DNA of 29,035 bases from Capniomyces stellatus. Lineage: Eukaryota; Kickxellomycota; Harpellomycetes; Harpellales; Legeriomycetaceae. The translations under genes were made by a program, and so were the position numbers. Of the stretch, positions 19,517 to 29,013 are shown piece after piece. The stretch spans positions 79,864-108,898 of the forward strand of contig LUVW01000035.1 of NCBI GenBank assembly GCA_001661515.1, given 5' to 3'. Numbering within the stretch: position 1 is the stretch's first letter; every line of letters begins with the position of its first letter. The notes beneath the pieces were generated by a model. That model did no database searches, was not told the origin of the DNA, and was given only the letters and a program-made list of their open reading frames with translations.

Positions 19517-21094
19517 TTAAAGGTATGGTGATACATAGCCATTATTGTTGAGTGCATTGACCAAATCAATATCAGCCTGGAACATCTTGTTGTAAGTCTC
19601 CATGCTGTATCCATGCATATGAATCCACATGTCTGGAACCCGCGTTGGAAGCGGAATCTTTGGCCTGTCAGTCCCAACGCCCAAGTTCGCACTTCGGAAC
19701 TTTCCAGACTGCGACTTGTTTCTGTTCTTTTTCAAATCGTACTTGTTCGATGTGTTCACCAATGACTCTGCGATTGAACCTGCTGCTACCGGAACAGTTT
19801 CGTTCACTTTCATCCTGTTTCCCTTTGACGCGTGCTTCATCGCATAGTCGTATGACTTTGACTTTATCCGGTTTGGCAGCTCTACTGCTGTCAGTGGCGT
19901 GTTGTCTTCCAACAATCCTGGGTAGAATTTCTTTAGCACTTCATATGGCAATGTCGCTCCCAAGTTCATCTCCGGCACTCTCATCACCGCAATTACCTTT
20001 TCTGCATTTGTCAGCTCTCTCTTCTTCATGCTTCTCATGCCCCCCTTTACTCCTGCTCTTTCTCTTAAACCACGGCCAGAACTCTTGCTGTTTTTACCCT
20101 TTGAGTTGATAGTGACCTTCTTGTTGCCCTTTCTCTTTGACGAGGTCTTCTTTCCTGCTTTGCTCTTTGATGTCCCCTTTCTCTTTGGCTTTTTCAGCCC
20201 CTTCGCCTTACCCTTTCTCGTTGGCGCTGTAATGCTGTCGTCATATGTATAGCACAGGTTTCCATATCCAAGCTGCATCTGCGATAATATGGTGTCTTTG
20301 TAGTAAGGTAATATGTCACTGAGCTTTGCTTTTGTTCCATCAACTTTACCGCCCCCATAGCTGTACATGTTGCTTAGTTTGTACTGCTGCCATTTCCACC
20401 ACAGCCTGTCCATGTTTGAGTGGTGCAGGAAAAAGACAAAGTCGCCTGGTGCATATATCTCTGTCATAAATCCTCCAATTCCGTTGTGTATCTCTGCATG
20501 GATACCGTACTCTAGTGCTGTTGCAAATGTTTCGAAATCCGGGCTTGACTGGATCATACTAGTGATGACCTCAGGTGTTCTCCACGATTTTATCTTGTCT
20601 CCATCATTATACACCCTCTTCAAACAACTTTTATTGGGGTAGAGGTTTTTCCATCCGGCTTGAGGCCCGCTCTTAACGCAATTGTCGTCGTCTTTGTCTC
20701 CGTTTCCACCTACAAACTCACCCGAAAGAACTCTGCTGGATGCTGGATCAACAGCATCACTCGTTGCGTCCCAGTATGGCAGAGCAAACTTGGGCAAGTG
20801 CTTTTGGCCAGCAAGCTCAAAGTCTCTGATAAATCTACGATGGAATGGCAAAAACATCGCAAATTGATGGATTTCTTTGGTGTTTTTTCCGTGCAAATAC
20901 CCAAACCACCTAAACCAACCCTTCTTCTCCATCTTCCTCAGCACGTCCACCGTCGATGACCACTCGCTGCTCGACAGCGACCTGATTTCTTTTCTTACCA
21001 CTATTTCCGATTGACATGCTGGTGGTGGTTGCTGCGCTGATATTCCAGATATCAGCAGCGTGCTTAATGTAATAAACTCTATTGAAAATCTCAT
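19517..21094 (-). CDS. Secreted tyrosinase 1, with basic insert
   Basis: Intronless. I chose the Met at 21094 (525 residues) because it opens a clean signal peptide like that of the sister gene; a Met at 21118 adds eight residues. Type-3 copper ligands are His68, His76 and His85 (copper A, HQFAMFLPFHRRF) and His199, His203 and His225 (copper B, LEYGIHAEIH and FFLHHSNMDRLW). The enzyme would oxidise phenols to quinones for melanin or cross-linking. The core ends near MYSYGGG. Residues about 292-360 form an insert very rich in Lys, Arg, Ser and Gly, absent from tyrosinase 2. After it the proteins align again to a shared NGYVSPY C-terminus. A Cys two residues before the second copper-A His, the thioether residue of many fungal tyrosinases, is not seen. 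It faces tyrosinase 2 head to head. Confidence 0.88.
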   Translation of the reverse strand: MRFSIEFITLSTLLISGISAQQPPPACQSEIVVRKEIRSLSSSEWSSTVDVLRKMEKKGWFRWFGYLHGKNTKEIHQFAMFLPFHRRFIRDFELAGQKHLPKFALPYWDATSDAVDPASSRVLSGEFVGGNGDKDDDNCVKSGPQAGWKNLYPNKSCLKRVYNDGDKIKSWRTPEVITSMIQSSPDFETFATALEYGIHAEIHNGIGGFMTEIYAPGDFVFFLHHSNMDRLWWKWQQYKLSNMYSYGGGKVDGTKAKLSDILPYYKDTILSQMQLGYGNLCYTYDDSITAPTRKGKAKGLKKPKRKGTSKSKAGKKTSSKRKGNKKVTINSKGKNSKSSGRGLRERAGVKGGMRSMKKRELTNAEKVIAVMRVPEMNLGATLPYEVLKKFYPGLLEDNTPLTAVELPNRIKSKSYDYAMKHASKGNRMKVNETVPVAAGSIAESLVNTSNKYDLKKNRNKSQSGKFRSANLGVGTDRPKIPLPTRVPDMWIHMHGYSMETYNKMFQADIDLVNALNNNGYVSPYL

Positions 21095-21155
21095 TATTAG
21101 TGAAAATGTTTGATGCAAATAATAAATTGTTGGTTCTTTTTTTGTTGTTGTTCGT

Positions 21156-21246
21156 CTGAATTAATTGAATAAGGATGTTGTGAGTTTTAGGGAGTGAAGG
21201 CGTTGTTCGCTTTATTATTTCTGTTTTTCTGGTCTATTGAACTTAC
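21156..21246 (-). other. Possible leader intron of tyrosinase 1
   Basis: In the purine-rich leader of tyrosinase 1, GTAAGT (21246-21241) and TTCAG (ending 21156) would delimit a 91-base intron, in the size range of those in the window. Against it, this acceptor is CAG whereas all 11 reconstructed introns end TAG, and there is no protein homology to confirm it. Confidence 0.3.
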
Positions 21247-22640
21247 CTTTTTTTTCTGGTCTTCTTTCCCTCCACTTTTCTTTTTCTTTTTCTTTTTTTT
21301 TTATGGATGGAGAAATTAGCAAAGTTTAAAAGAAGTTTGAGCAAACATTTGTTTTCTAGTAATCGCTCCTTTTGATCTTTGTCAGGCCAATAGGAGTTGC
21401 TTTTGGTTTAAATTATAAATCCGTTTAAAAGTTATTAGATAATTTATAAATAGAAACACTAATAGTTTAATAATTCAGTATAATAAAGCGTCTAAATTTA
21501 AACTTTATTTTGGCTGCTTTATAAAACAATAATAATTGAAAAATCAGCTTTTATTTCCATCACTCGAGCCAAAACTCATCAACCAGCCGATTTACGGCAA
21601 ATAACCCCTAATAAGAGTCACATTTTATATAATATACTCTGTGTACTGTTAAAACGTACGATTTTTAAACCGAGTTGAAATAGAGTGAAATGATGCAACA
21701 AAAGGGTCGTTTTCGATTAAAACTGACGGAAAGTTATCAATAAACGAAATACGCCCATAACATCGTAAAAACTGATGCAAATAAAAGGCCAAAGCAACTG
21801 GTGGCACGGCATAAGGTCAATTTGGTAAATTTAGGCAAACAGGCAACGATACGTTATAAGTATACCTTTCTACTTCCCAAACAAGAACCCAATTACTTTC
21901 TTGATCATGCCCACCTAGATTGGCCTTTTTTACTTATCGAGCGCAAAAATATGCTTTATGAGCAAGTTAATTAAATGGCATCCTGTTGTCTGAATGGTAT
22001 TAGTGCCGAATATTTTTGGATTATTTGTGCCGTACGTTTATCGCCAGGGTTATTTCTAATGAGTCTGACACACTCTTTTTGTACGTGAATTCCTCAAGTC
22101 AATATATTGTTTGGTCAGGAAATAAGACCCTCCATTTTAAAACATGTCACTAGAGAGATAAAAAATAAATTACAAAGTAATTTATAAATCCAATAAACCA
22201 AGCTACAAATAATGTGCCAAGTACAAGTCTTCATTAGAATCAAACCACCTTCATAAAGCTTATATCACCTGTTTATGTGATGGCATGGTGGAGAAACTGG
22301 GTATGGCTTTCACCACCATCACATCTCATTCTCACCACTTTATGGATGTGCTGGGCTGGTGCTTTAATGGTTTTTCTTATATAGCTGTGGCAGTTTTAAA
22401 TCAACTATTTTCATCCAATTTTTCCATGTTTTATTTATACTATATACGTTTTAACTTGGTATACAAGGGAATAGCCGATATCAAGTTGTGTATTTGCAGT
22501 ATTGTGCCCTCAAATGCGGAAAGCAGTCGGGGGGGGGGGGGACCCCGGTCATATAACAGAATTCAGGCGTTATCAACGTAGTTTTTTTTGATTTACTCTT
22601 TCCCACTTATTTACTCGGTTTGTAACCCAATAGTTATAAC
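21247..22640. other. Spacer between tyrosinases, coding-like fragments
   Basis: AT-rich, with stretches of more balanced composition. Minus strand 22093-21971 reads 40 codons of protein-like text (GIHVQKECVRLIRNN, then PGDKRTAQIIQKYSALIPF) between stops. A plus frame at 22285-22581 includes HHFMDVLGWCFNG. None has a recognised family; they may be relics of an inserted element. A G13 run lies at 22529-22541. Confidence 0.35.
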
Positions 22641-22645
22641 CTTAA

Positions 22646-22801
22646 AAAAGCTCGGCGCAAGTTGAATACCCACGAGGTTTGTTCACGGTCAAATGTATCT
22701 CTAAGGGCTCAACCGGAGTAATGGAAGGGAAGTGTGATCACCCGACCAATACAACAATTGCTTCGGGGCAGTTTTATGTTGCAAGTATTACCAGAAATTA
22801 A
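22646..22801 (+). pseudogene. Orphan C-terminal coding fragment
   Basis: Fifty-one codons on the plus strand read as convincing protein (VEYPRGLFTVKCISKG, then GKCDHPTNTTIASGQFYVAS) and end at a TAA. Immediately upstream in frame is another TAA followed by an A run. There is no TAG acceptor at its edge, so a simple exon is unlikely. The two Cys, the Gly/Thr/Ser-rich text and a possible N-glycosylation site (Asn-Thr-Thr) suggest the end of a secreted protein. I recognise no family. A relic or frameshifted gene end is the best reading. Confidence 0.35.
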
Positions 22802-25060
22802 GGTAAAGCCTAACTAACCAAGATTTTTTTTTTTTTTTACCTTTTTACATTTTTACCGATTTTTTTTTAAGCAAGATAAAAAAAAAGATAGGACTTGACT
22901 TGAACTAAAAAAAAAAAAGCTTGGAGTTTGGTGATATGGAAATAAATTATAAACAGCAAAGCCTTTTCAATATATGACGTGTGCGTAACAGCACGACAAG
23001 ATTTTTGATGAGAATAAAGTGCACAATTGTAGTTGGTGGAATTTTTCAATTTGTGTGTAGGTGGTAAAAGTAAACTGCTTTATTTTTTATTTTTTGCAAT
23101 ATTTTCTTTGCCTGGCAGTAGTACCCTGCTATACGCTGGATGTATTTACAATAAATCGAGGGATGTACAAATATTATCATTATACCCGGTGTATTGTGTT
23201 GCTAGAGGTTGAGTTGTTGTAACAATGTGTAAACAGAGGGGATTTCAGGTTTATTTGAATTGTTTTTATAGTTAAATGAGGATGGATGATCCTTTTGGTA
23301 TTATTTTCAAGAATGAATGGCAAATAGTGGAAGGAAGGATAAGCAACTTGATAGTTTGTATATATCAACAAGAGCAAAACAAAAGTAAAAAGAAAAAAGT
23401 GTGCTGGGATCTACGTCAAAATAATCAGATGGGTTCAGTGTTAAAGTTTCAGTTAGTGATGAACCCATACCTCTTTTGCGTGCACTAGACAGAATACCGA
23501 ATTGAGCGTTGGATGTTGGATGTTATGTTGGGAGAGTAGGTATTTACGATTATTTAAAAGCAAAGGCAACTGAATGGTGATAAGGCGAGGATCCATGCAT
23601 TGTTAGTAGTTGGTAGCCGTAACAAAGATATTGTAAACATTAAATTTAAGATTGTTTTTTACTTTATTATTGCATTTTTCTAATAAAGTAGTTGGAAAAA
23701 AGGGGGGAATGTTAGCGAGGGTTGGGTTTAGTGAACAAGCCGATTTCCATGTTTTGGTAAAGTCGATTGTTAATTTTGGATTATTAAATTGAAAGGGTTA
23801 ATTGTTGTAGCGAGTTTTAAAGAACAATCCGTCCGCAAGTCATTCCAATTAATGGAGGACGATTGCGGGTCGATTGCGATTGATAAATGAGGCTTAAAAC
23901 CTAATTAGATTTTGCGTTGGTGGATTTTTCCTTGCTTTATTGAAAATAGGCAAGATATATCAAAACTGGTGGGTAAGCGAGCTGTGATATGTTAGTATAA
24001 AAAATGATGGTTGTTATAGCGAAACGTATTATTTAGAAGGGAAAAAGTAGCAATAAACCGACAGAGGACAAGAGAAACGCAATGGCGATTGTACAGGATT
24101 TTACTTGCAGTATTTCATCAATATAATATTTGAGCAATTTAAACAATGGAATTACCAGGAATTAATAAATAATGTAAAAAAAAAAAATATGATGAGTCGA
24201 GTTTAAGACTAGAAAAAGCAACAATGGTTTGGATAAGTAGAATGGAAGAGTGGTCGAGTTTGTGAGCAGTTGAAAACATAATGGAATTAAGATGTATAAT
24301 ACCCTTTTGTATACAAATAATGTGCTTATTATAGTTGTCGTTGCTCGCTTTATAATTTTAATTTTTAAAGAAAAAAATAAATGATGGGTCTCCCTTTAAA
24401 ACTAGTGGACTTGAAATGCTTTGACATCTTGATCGAACAATTGGACTTACAGGAAAACAATTGAAGGACAAAGCATAATACCAACAATAATAAAAGAAAG
24501 GTTTGGCATTGTGTTTGAGTAGATTTCTGTTCTATTATACCTGCAGAATAAATATAAAAAAGAGACGACATAAATGCGAACTTGAAAGAGTGGGAGGTGG
24601 GGAGGAGATTTGATATTTGGTATTTGATATTTGATATTTGATATTTGATATTTGATATTTGATATTTGATATTTGATATTTGATATTTGATATTTGATAT
24701 TTGATATTTTGAATTAGACTAGACAAAGTGTATCAACATAGTAGAACCAAAGTATAAGATTATTATAATAACCAACAACAAAACCATTATTGAAAAAAAA
24801 AAAGATAAATGAACAGAAACATTAGACAATTTAGTGAACGTTGGAGCCGAGTAAACAAGTTCAATAAGACTTTAGAAACCAAAAATAATGGTGATGGTGG
24901 TAATAAAGATTTGAGGTGATATATATATATATTTTGTATTTAATGGCGACGACAAGTCGGTATGCCCCCAAACTTTTGTTTTTTTATCCTATGCGAGTTG
25001 AAATATAATCAAGCAATAATTTTATAAAGCTGCCAAGAAAGAAGAAAGAGTAGTTTTGTA
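22802..25060. other. Long spacer upstream of tyrosinase 2
   Basis: About 2.3 kb, G/A-rich on the plus strand from about 23200 and poor in C. It contains the heptamer array at 24608-24710 and many A or T runs. No gene was seen; frames of 60-70 codons (22867-23049, 23180-23377, 23276-23488, 24365-24571) have no support. Confidence 0.5.
24608..24710. repeat. Heptamer minisatellite, about 14 units
   Basis: Near-perfect tandem copies of ATTTGAT, with one early variant unit (ATTTGGT). It lies about 520 bases upstream of the tyrosinase 2 start. A 63-codon minus frame through it is only the repeat translated. Confidence 0.95.
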
Positions 25061-25061
25061 T

Positions 25062-25074
25062 TTATATATATATA
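25062..25074 (+). promoter_or_regulatory. Probable TATA box, tyrosinase 2
   Basis: TTATATATATATA lies about 155 bases before the start codon and is followed by an A/G-rich stretch typical of a fungal leader (25125-25229). The distance leaves a leader of about 100-130 bases. Confidence 0.45.
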
Positions 25075-25229
25075 CAAGTAGTGATAATTTAAAGATTTTT
25101 TAATCATCAGCACAAGACAAATTGAGAACAAAAGAGCAAGGAAACACACATACATACACACAAAAAAAGGAAAGGAAGCAAGGGAAGAGTAAGAAGAAGG
25201 AAAAAAAAAAAAAAGTCAATAAGAAAAGG

Positions 25230-26618
25230 ATGAAGTTGTCAATTGGATCAATAGCATTGTTGGTGACGTTAGTGTTGGAGGCAAATGGGCAGCAGACACA
25301 GCCACAATGCACGAGTTTGTTTGTGAGGAGGGAGGTGAGGAGGGTGAGCAGTACGGAATGGAACACAATGAGGAACACGATAGCGAGGATGAACACGGTT
25401 GGGTGGCTGGCGTGGTTGTCAAGGGTGCATCGAGTGAATGCGAGTTTGATTCACGGAACGCCGCAGTTTTTGCCGTGGCATCGGAGGTTTTTGTTGGAGT
25501 TTGAGGCGATAGCGAGAAGGTATCAGCCAAACTTTGTGCTTCCGTACTGGGATGCGGCGAGGGATTCATCAAATCCAGCGGGAAGTGTGGTGATGTCGGG
25601 GACGTACTTGGGGGGAAACGGGAATTCGCAGGGGTGTGTGGTGAATGGGATTCAAGCAAACATGATAATGACGTACCCAACAACGCATTGTTTGTCGAGG
25701 AGGTATAATGGGGGAACGAGGATCAACGCGTGGCAGTCGCCAGAGTCAATAACGAGCATTATTCAGTCATCATCAAACTACAACTCGTTCAGGCTGGCGT
25801 TGGAGTACGGGTTGCACGCAAGTGTGCATGTGGGGATAAGCGGGGATATGTCAACAATGAACTCGCCAAATGATTTTGCGTTCTACTTGCACCATTCAAA
25901 CATTGATCGGTTGTGGTGGAAGTGGCAGAACGCACGTGCGGCAAACATGTGGAGTTATTCGGGAGTGAACCGTGACGGGACTAGCGCGTCTTTGAATGAC
26001 AATGTTGCAGTGTACAATAACCAGGTGAGGTCGTTGATGCAGCTTGGGTACGGATCAGTGTGCTATCGGTACGACGAGACAGGAGTGTCGGTAAAGCGAC
26101 AGGACGCACCATCAGAGCTGATCGCATCAGTGCTGAAGCGTCCAGAAATGAATTTGGCAACGGGAACAACAATTCCTACACTGGACAGATTCTACCCATT
26201 GCTGGTGTCAAACGGGACAAACTACAACATGGTAGACCTTCCAAACGCAGTGAACCCGGAGTCACATGAGTACGTTATGAACGCACCTAACCCAGCTGAA
26301 ACAGGCATGAGGAACGGGGGAATGGGGGCACTCAGACAATCGGGAGGAACAACAGAAAACGTCAGCTACAGAGTTCCAATCCTTGCAGACTCGATTGCGG
26401 GATCAACGGTTCTGACATCAAACATGTATGACTACCGACTTGACTACCCAAGCCCACCACCAGTTCAATATAGAAAGCCAAAGATGAAGGTTCCAAGCAG
26501 GATTCCAGACTACTGGCTGAAGATGAACCACTACAACATCAACGTGTACAAGAAGCACTATGCACGCGAATGCGCTATAGTTGACACGCTGAATAAGGAG
26601 GGATACGTGTCACCATAC

Positions 26619-26624
<6 letters not shown>
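25230..26624 (+). CDS. Secreted tyrosinase 2
   Basis: Intronless, 464 residues from the Met at 25230. An upstream in-frame Met (25122) would only add a Lys-rich translation of the leader ahead of an obvious signal peptide (MKLSIGSIALLVTLVLEANG). Copper A ligands are His67, His75 and His84 (HGTPQFLPWHRRF); copper B ligands are His196, His200 and His222 (LEYGLHASVH, FYLHHSNIDRLW). FVLPYWDAARD is the conserved core strand. The core closes at MWSYSG (240-245) and a C-terminal extension of about 220 residues follows, ending NKEGYVSPYI. It shares this extension with tyrosinase 1 but lacks that gene's basic insert. Expected role: oxidation of phenols outside the cell or in the wall. The sense strand is G-rich at the 5' end and C/A-rich at the 3' end. 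The stop codon flows into a 30-A run. Confidence 0.9.

Positions 26625-26652
<28 letters not shown>
26623..26652. repeat. A30 run fused to the tyrosinase 2 stop codon
   Basis: The last two bases of the TAA stop are the first of 30 consecutive A. A separate AATAAA lies further on, at 26726-26731, and is a more normal poly(A) signal. Confidence 0.95.
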
Positions 26653-26654
<2 letters not shown>

Positions 26655-26815
26655 AGAGGGAAATGATTTATAATACAGTTATAATATAGTTATAGTTATG
26701 GTATAGTTTATGTAAAGTTTAATGGAATAAAACAATAAAAAAAATCAAGAGAAAGAAATAAACAAAGTGGAGAAAATGAAGAAGGGATTAATAAAAAGGA
26801 AATTAAATAAATAAA

Positions 26816-28804
26816 TTAGTCGACCTCCTCGATGGTTGGGCCAGAGTCGCCACCGGCACCTGGGGCAGGACCACCTGGAGCACCACCTGGGAAACCACCT
26901 GGGGCACCACCTGGGAAACCACCAGGAGCGGCACCAGCACCAGCACCAGCACCAGCAGCACCAGCTTGTTGGTAGATCTTGGTCATGATTGGGTTAGAGA
27001 CATCCTCGAGTTCCTTGAGTCTGGACTCGTATTCTTCTTTAGAAGCCTCAGAGTTGTTATCGAGCCATTCAGTAGCCTCCTTGATAGCGGATTCGAGCTT
27101 GGCCTTATCGGCGGCATCGAGCAGACCACCAACCTTTTCGTCCTGGATGGAGTTGCGGAGGTTGTAGGCCATGGACTCGAGACCATTGCGGGCAGAAATG
27201 CGGGCAGCGACTTCCTCATCATCCTTCTTGTACTTTTCAGCCTCATTGATCATGCGTTCAATATCTTCTTTGGAGAGACGGCCTTTATCGTTAGTGATGG
27301 TGATCTTGTTTGACTTTCCGGTGGTCTTGTCAACAGCAGAGACGTTGAGGATACCATTGGCATCGACGTCAAAGGTGACTTCGACTTGAGGAACACCGCG
27401 AGGAGCTGGGGGAATTCCGGAGAGTTCGAACTTACCAAGCATGTTGTTGTCCTTGGTTCTTGTACGTTCACCTTCATAGACCTGGATGAGGACACCTGGT
27501 TGGTTATCGGCGTAAGTGGAGAAGATCTCGGACTTCTTGCAAGGAACAGTGGTGTTGCGCTTGATGAGGGCAGTCATGACACCACCAGCAGTCTCAATGC
27601 CAAGAGAAAGCGGGGCAACATCAAGAAGCAAAAGGTCTTGGGTCTTCTCGGAAGTGTCACCAGTAAGAATGGCGGCCTGAACAGCGGCTCCATAAGCAAC
27701 AGCCTCATCAGGATTGATGGACTTGTCGAGTTCTTTTCCGTTGAAGAAGTCAGAAATCATTTTCTGCACCTTTGGAATACGGGTGGATCCACCAACAAGA
27801 ACAATTTCGCTGACTTGTGACTTGTCGCACTTGGCGTCTCTGAGCACCTTCTCTACTGGGTCAAGAGTAGATCTGAACAAGTCATTGTTGAGTTCTTCAA
27901 AACGAGCACGTGTGATTGAAGTGTAGAAATCTGTTCCTTCAAACAAACTGTCGATTTCAACTGTGGTTTGTGTTGCGCTTGACAATGTACGCTTTGCTCT
28001 TTCACATGCTGTTCTCAAACGACGAAGTGCTCTTGGGTTCTTTGACATGTCCTTCTTGAACTTGCGCTTGAACTCTTCACTGAAAAAGTTCACAAGTCTG
28101 TTGTCAAAGTCTTCTCCCCCCAAATGTGTGTCTCCTGCTGTTGACTTGACCTCGAAAATCCCGTCTTCAATTGACAGCAACGAAACGTCAAATGTTCCGC
28201 CTCCCAAATCAAATATCAATACCAACTTCTCTCCAACTGCCTTCTTGTCCAGTCCATATGCTATCGCTGCTGCTGTTGGCTCGTTAATAATACGGAGCAC
28301 GTTCAATCCTGCAATAAGCCCTGCATCCTTTGTTGCTTGTCTCTGCGAATCGTTAAAGTATGCTGGTACTGTTACAACTGCATCCTTCACTTCTGTTCCA
28401 ATAAATGCCTCTGCTGTCTCCTTCATCTTTGTCAATATCATCGATGATACCTCCTCTGGGCTAAATGTCTTTGTCTCTCCCTTGTACTCTACCTGGCACA
28501 TTGGCTTTCCCCCCTCTGACACCACCTTGTATGAAAAGTGCTTCATGTCTGATTGCACCTCTGCCTCATCAAACCGACGCCCAATCAACCGCTTAACGTC
28601 AAACACTGTGTTTGTTGGGTTCATTGCCACCTGGTTCTTTGCTGCATCTCCCACCAATCTCTCATCATCTGTAAATGCTACATACGATGGTGTTGTACGG
28701 TTACCTTGATCATTTGCAATTATCTCTACTCTGTCATTTTGCCATACTCCCACACATGAGTATGTTGTTCCCAAATCTATTCCAATAGCTTTTGTTCCTG
28801 ACAT
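26816..28804 (-). CDS. SSA: Cytosolic Hsp70 chaperone (Ssa type)
   Basis: Intronless, 662 residues, near-canonical cytosolic/nuclear Hsp70. All three family signatures are present: IDLGTTYS near the N-terminus, [14 protein letters not shown] near 200 and [15 protein letters not shown] near 340. The peptide-binding domain and helical lid follow. A Gly/Pro/Ala-rich linker with repeated GGFPGGAP then precedes the terminal EEVD, the docking site for TPR co-chaperones such as Hop/Sti1 and CHIP. There is no signal peptide, no mitochondrial presequence and no ER-retention tail, which places it in the cytosol. It uses ATP to fold and refold clients. The absence of introns suits a stress-induced gene, since heat shock blocks splicing. 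It converges with tyrosinase 2, with 191 bases between stops. Confidence 0.97.
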   Translation of the reverse strand: MSGTKAIGIDLGTTYSCVGVWQNDRVEIIANDQGNRTTPSYVAFTDDERLVGDAAKNQVAMNPTNTVFDVKRLIGRRFDEAEVQSDMKHFSYKVVSEGGKPMCQVEYKGETKTFSPEEVSSMILTKMKETAEAFIGTEVKDAVVTVPAYFNDSQRQATKDAGLIAGLNVLRIINEPTAAAIAYGLDKKAVGEKLVLIFDLGGGTFDVSLLSIEDGIFEVKSTAGDTHLGGEDFDNRLVNFFSEEFKRKFKKDMSKNPRALRRLRTACERAKRTLSSATQTTVEIDSLFEGTDFYTSITRARFEELNNDLFRSTLDPVEKVLRDAKCDKSQVSEIVLVGGSTRIPKVQKMISDFFNGKELDKSINPDEAVAYGAAVQAAILTGDTSEKTQDLLLLDVAPLSLGIETAGGVMTALIKRNTTVPCKKSEIFSTYADNQPGVLIQVYEGERTRTKDNNMLGKFELSGIPPAPRGVPQVEVTFDVDANGILNVSAVDKTTGKSNKITITNDKGRLSKEDIERMINEAEKYKKDDEEVAARISARNGLESMAYNLRNSIQDEKVGGLLDAADKAKLESAIKEATEWLDNNSEASKEEYESRLKELEDVSNPIMTKIYQQAGAAGAGAGAGAAPGGFPGGAPGGFPGGAPGGPAPGAGGDSGPTIEEVD

Positions 28805-28940
28805 TTTTCTCTTTTCTCTTTTTTTTGTTACAATGTATTTCTTCTGTTTCCTAATAAAATCTCTCTAGCTTTCACTATCTAATTTATTTTGTTTTACTAT
28901 TTCTACAGTTTTTTTTTTTTGTCCTATTCCTCCTTTTGGC

Positions 28941-28952
28941 TTTTATATATTT
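28941..28952 (-). promoter_or_regulatory. Probable TATA box, Hsp70 gene
   Basis: On the minus strand the sequence reads ATATATAAAA about 140 bases upstream of the Hsp70 start, within an A/G-rich sense region. A minus-strand AGGGG, the fungal stress-response element core, lies further upstream at 28981-28985. No convincing three-unit heat-shock element (nGAAnnTTCn) was found in the 231 bases available. Confidence 0.45.
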
Positions 28953-29013
28953 TTTTTTCTCTTTCCAAATTTCCTCAAACCCCCTCTAAATCTAAACATC
29001 AAAATTCAACTCT

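Noticed and set aside
24535..24726. Repeat protein with NIKYQIS units
   Set aside because: It is the heptamer array translated on the minus strand; 7 bases cycle through all three frames, so it stays open by chance.
25122..25229. N-terminal extension of tyrosinase 2 from an upstream Met
   Set aside because: The added 36 residues are a Lys-rich translation of the leader and would bury the signal peptide.
27963..28709. 248-codon plus ORF opposite Hsp70
   Set aside because: Long antisense frames opposite Hsp70 are a known artefact of its codon pattern; the Hsp70 strand is certain.
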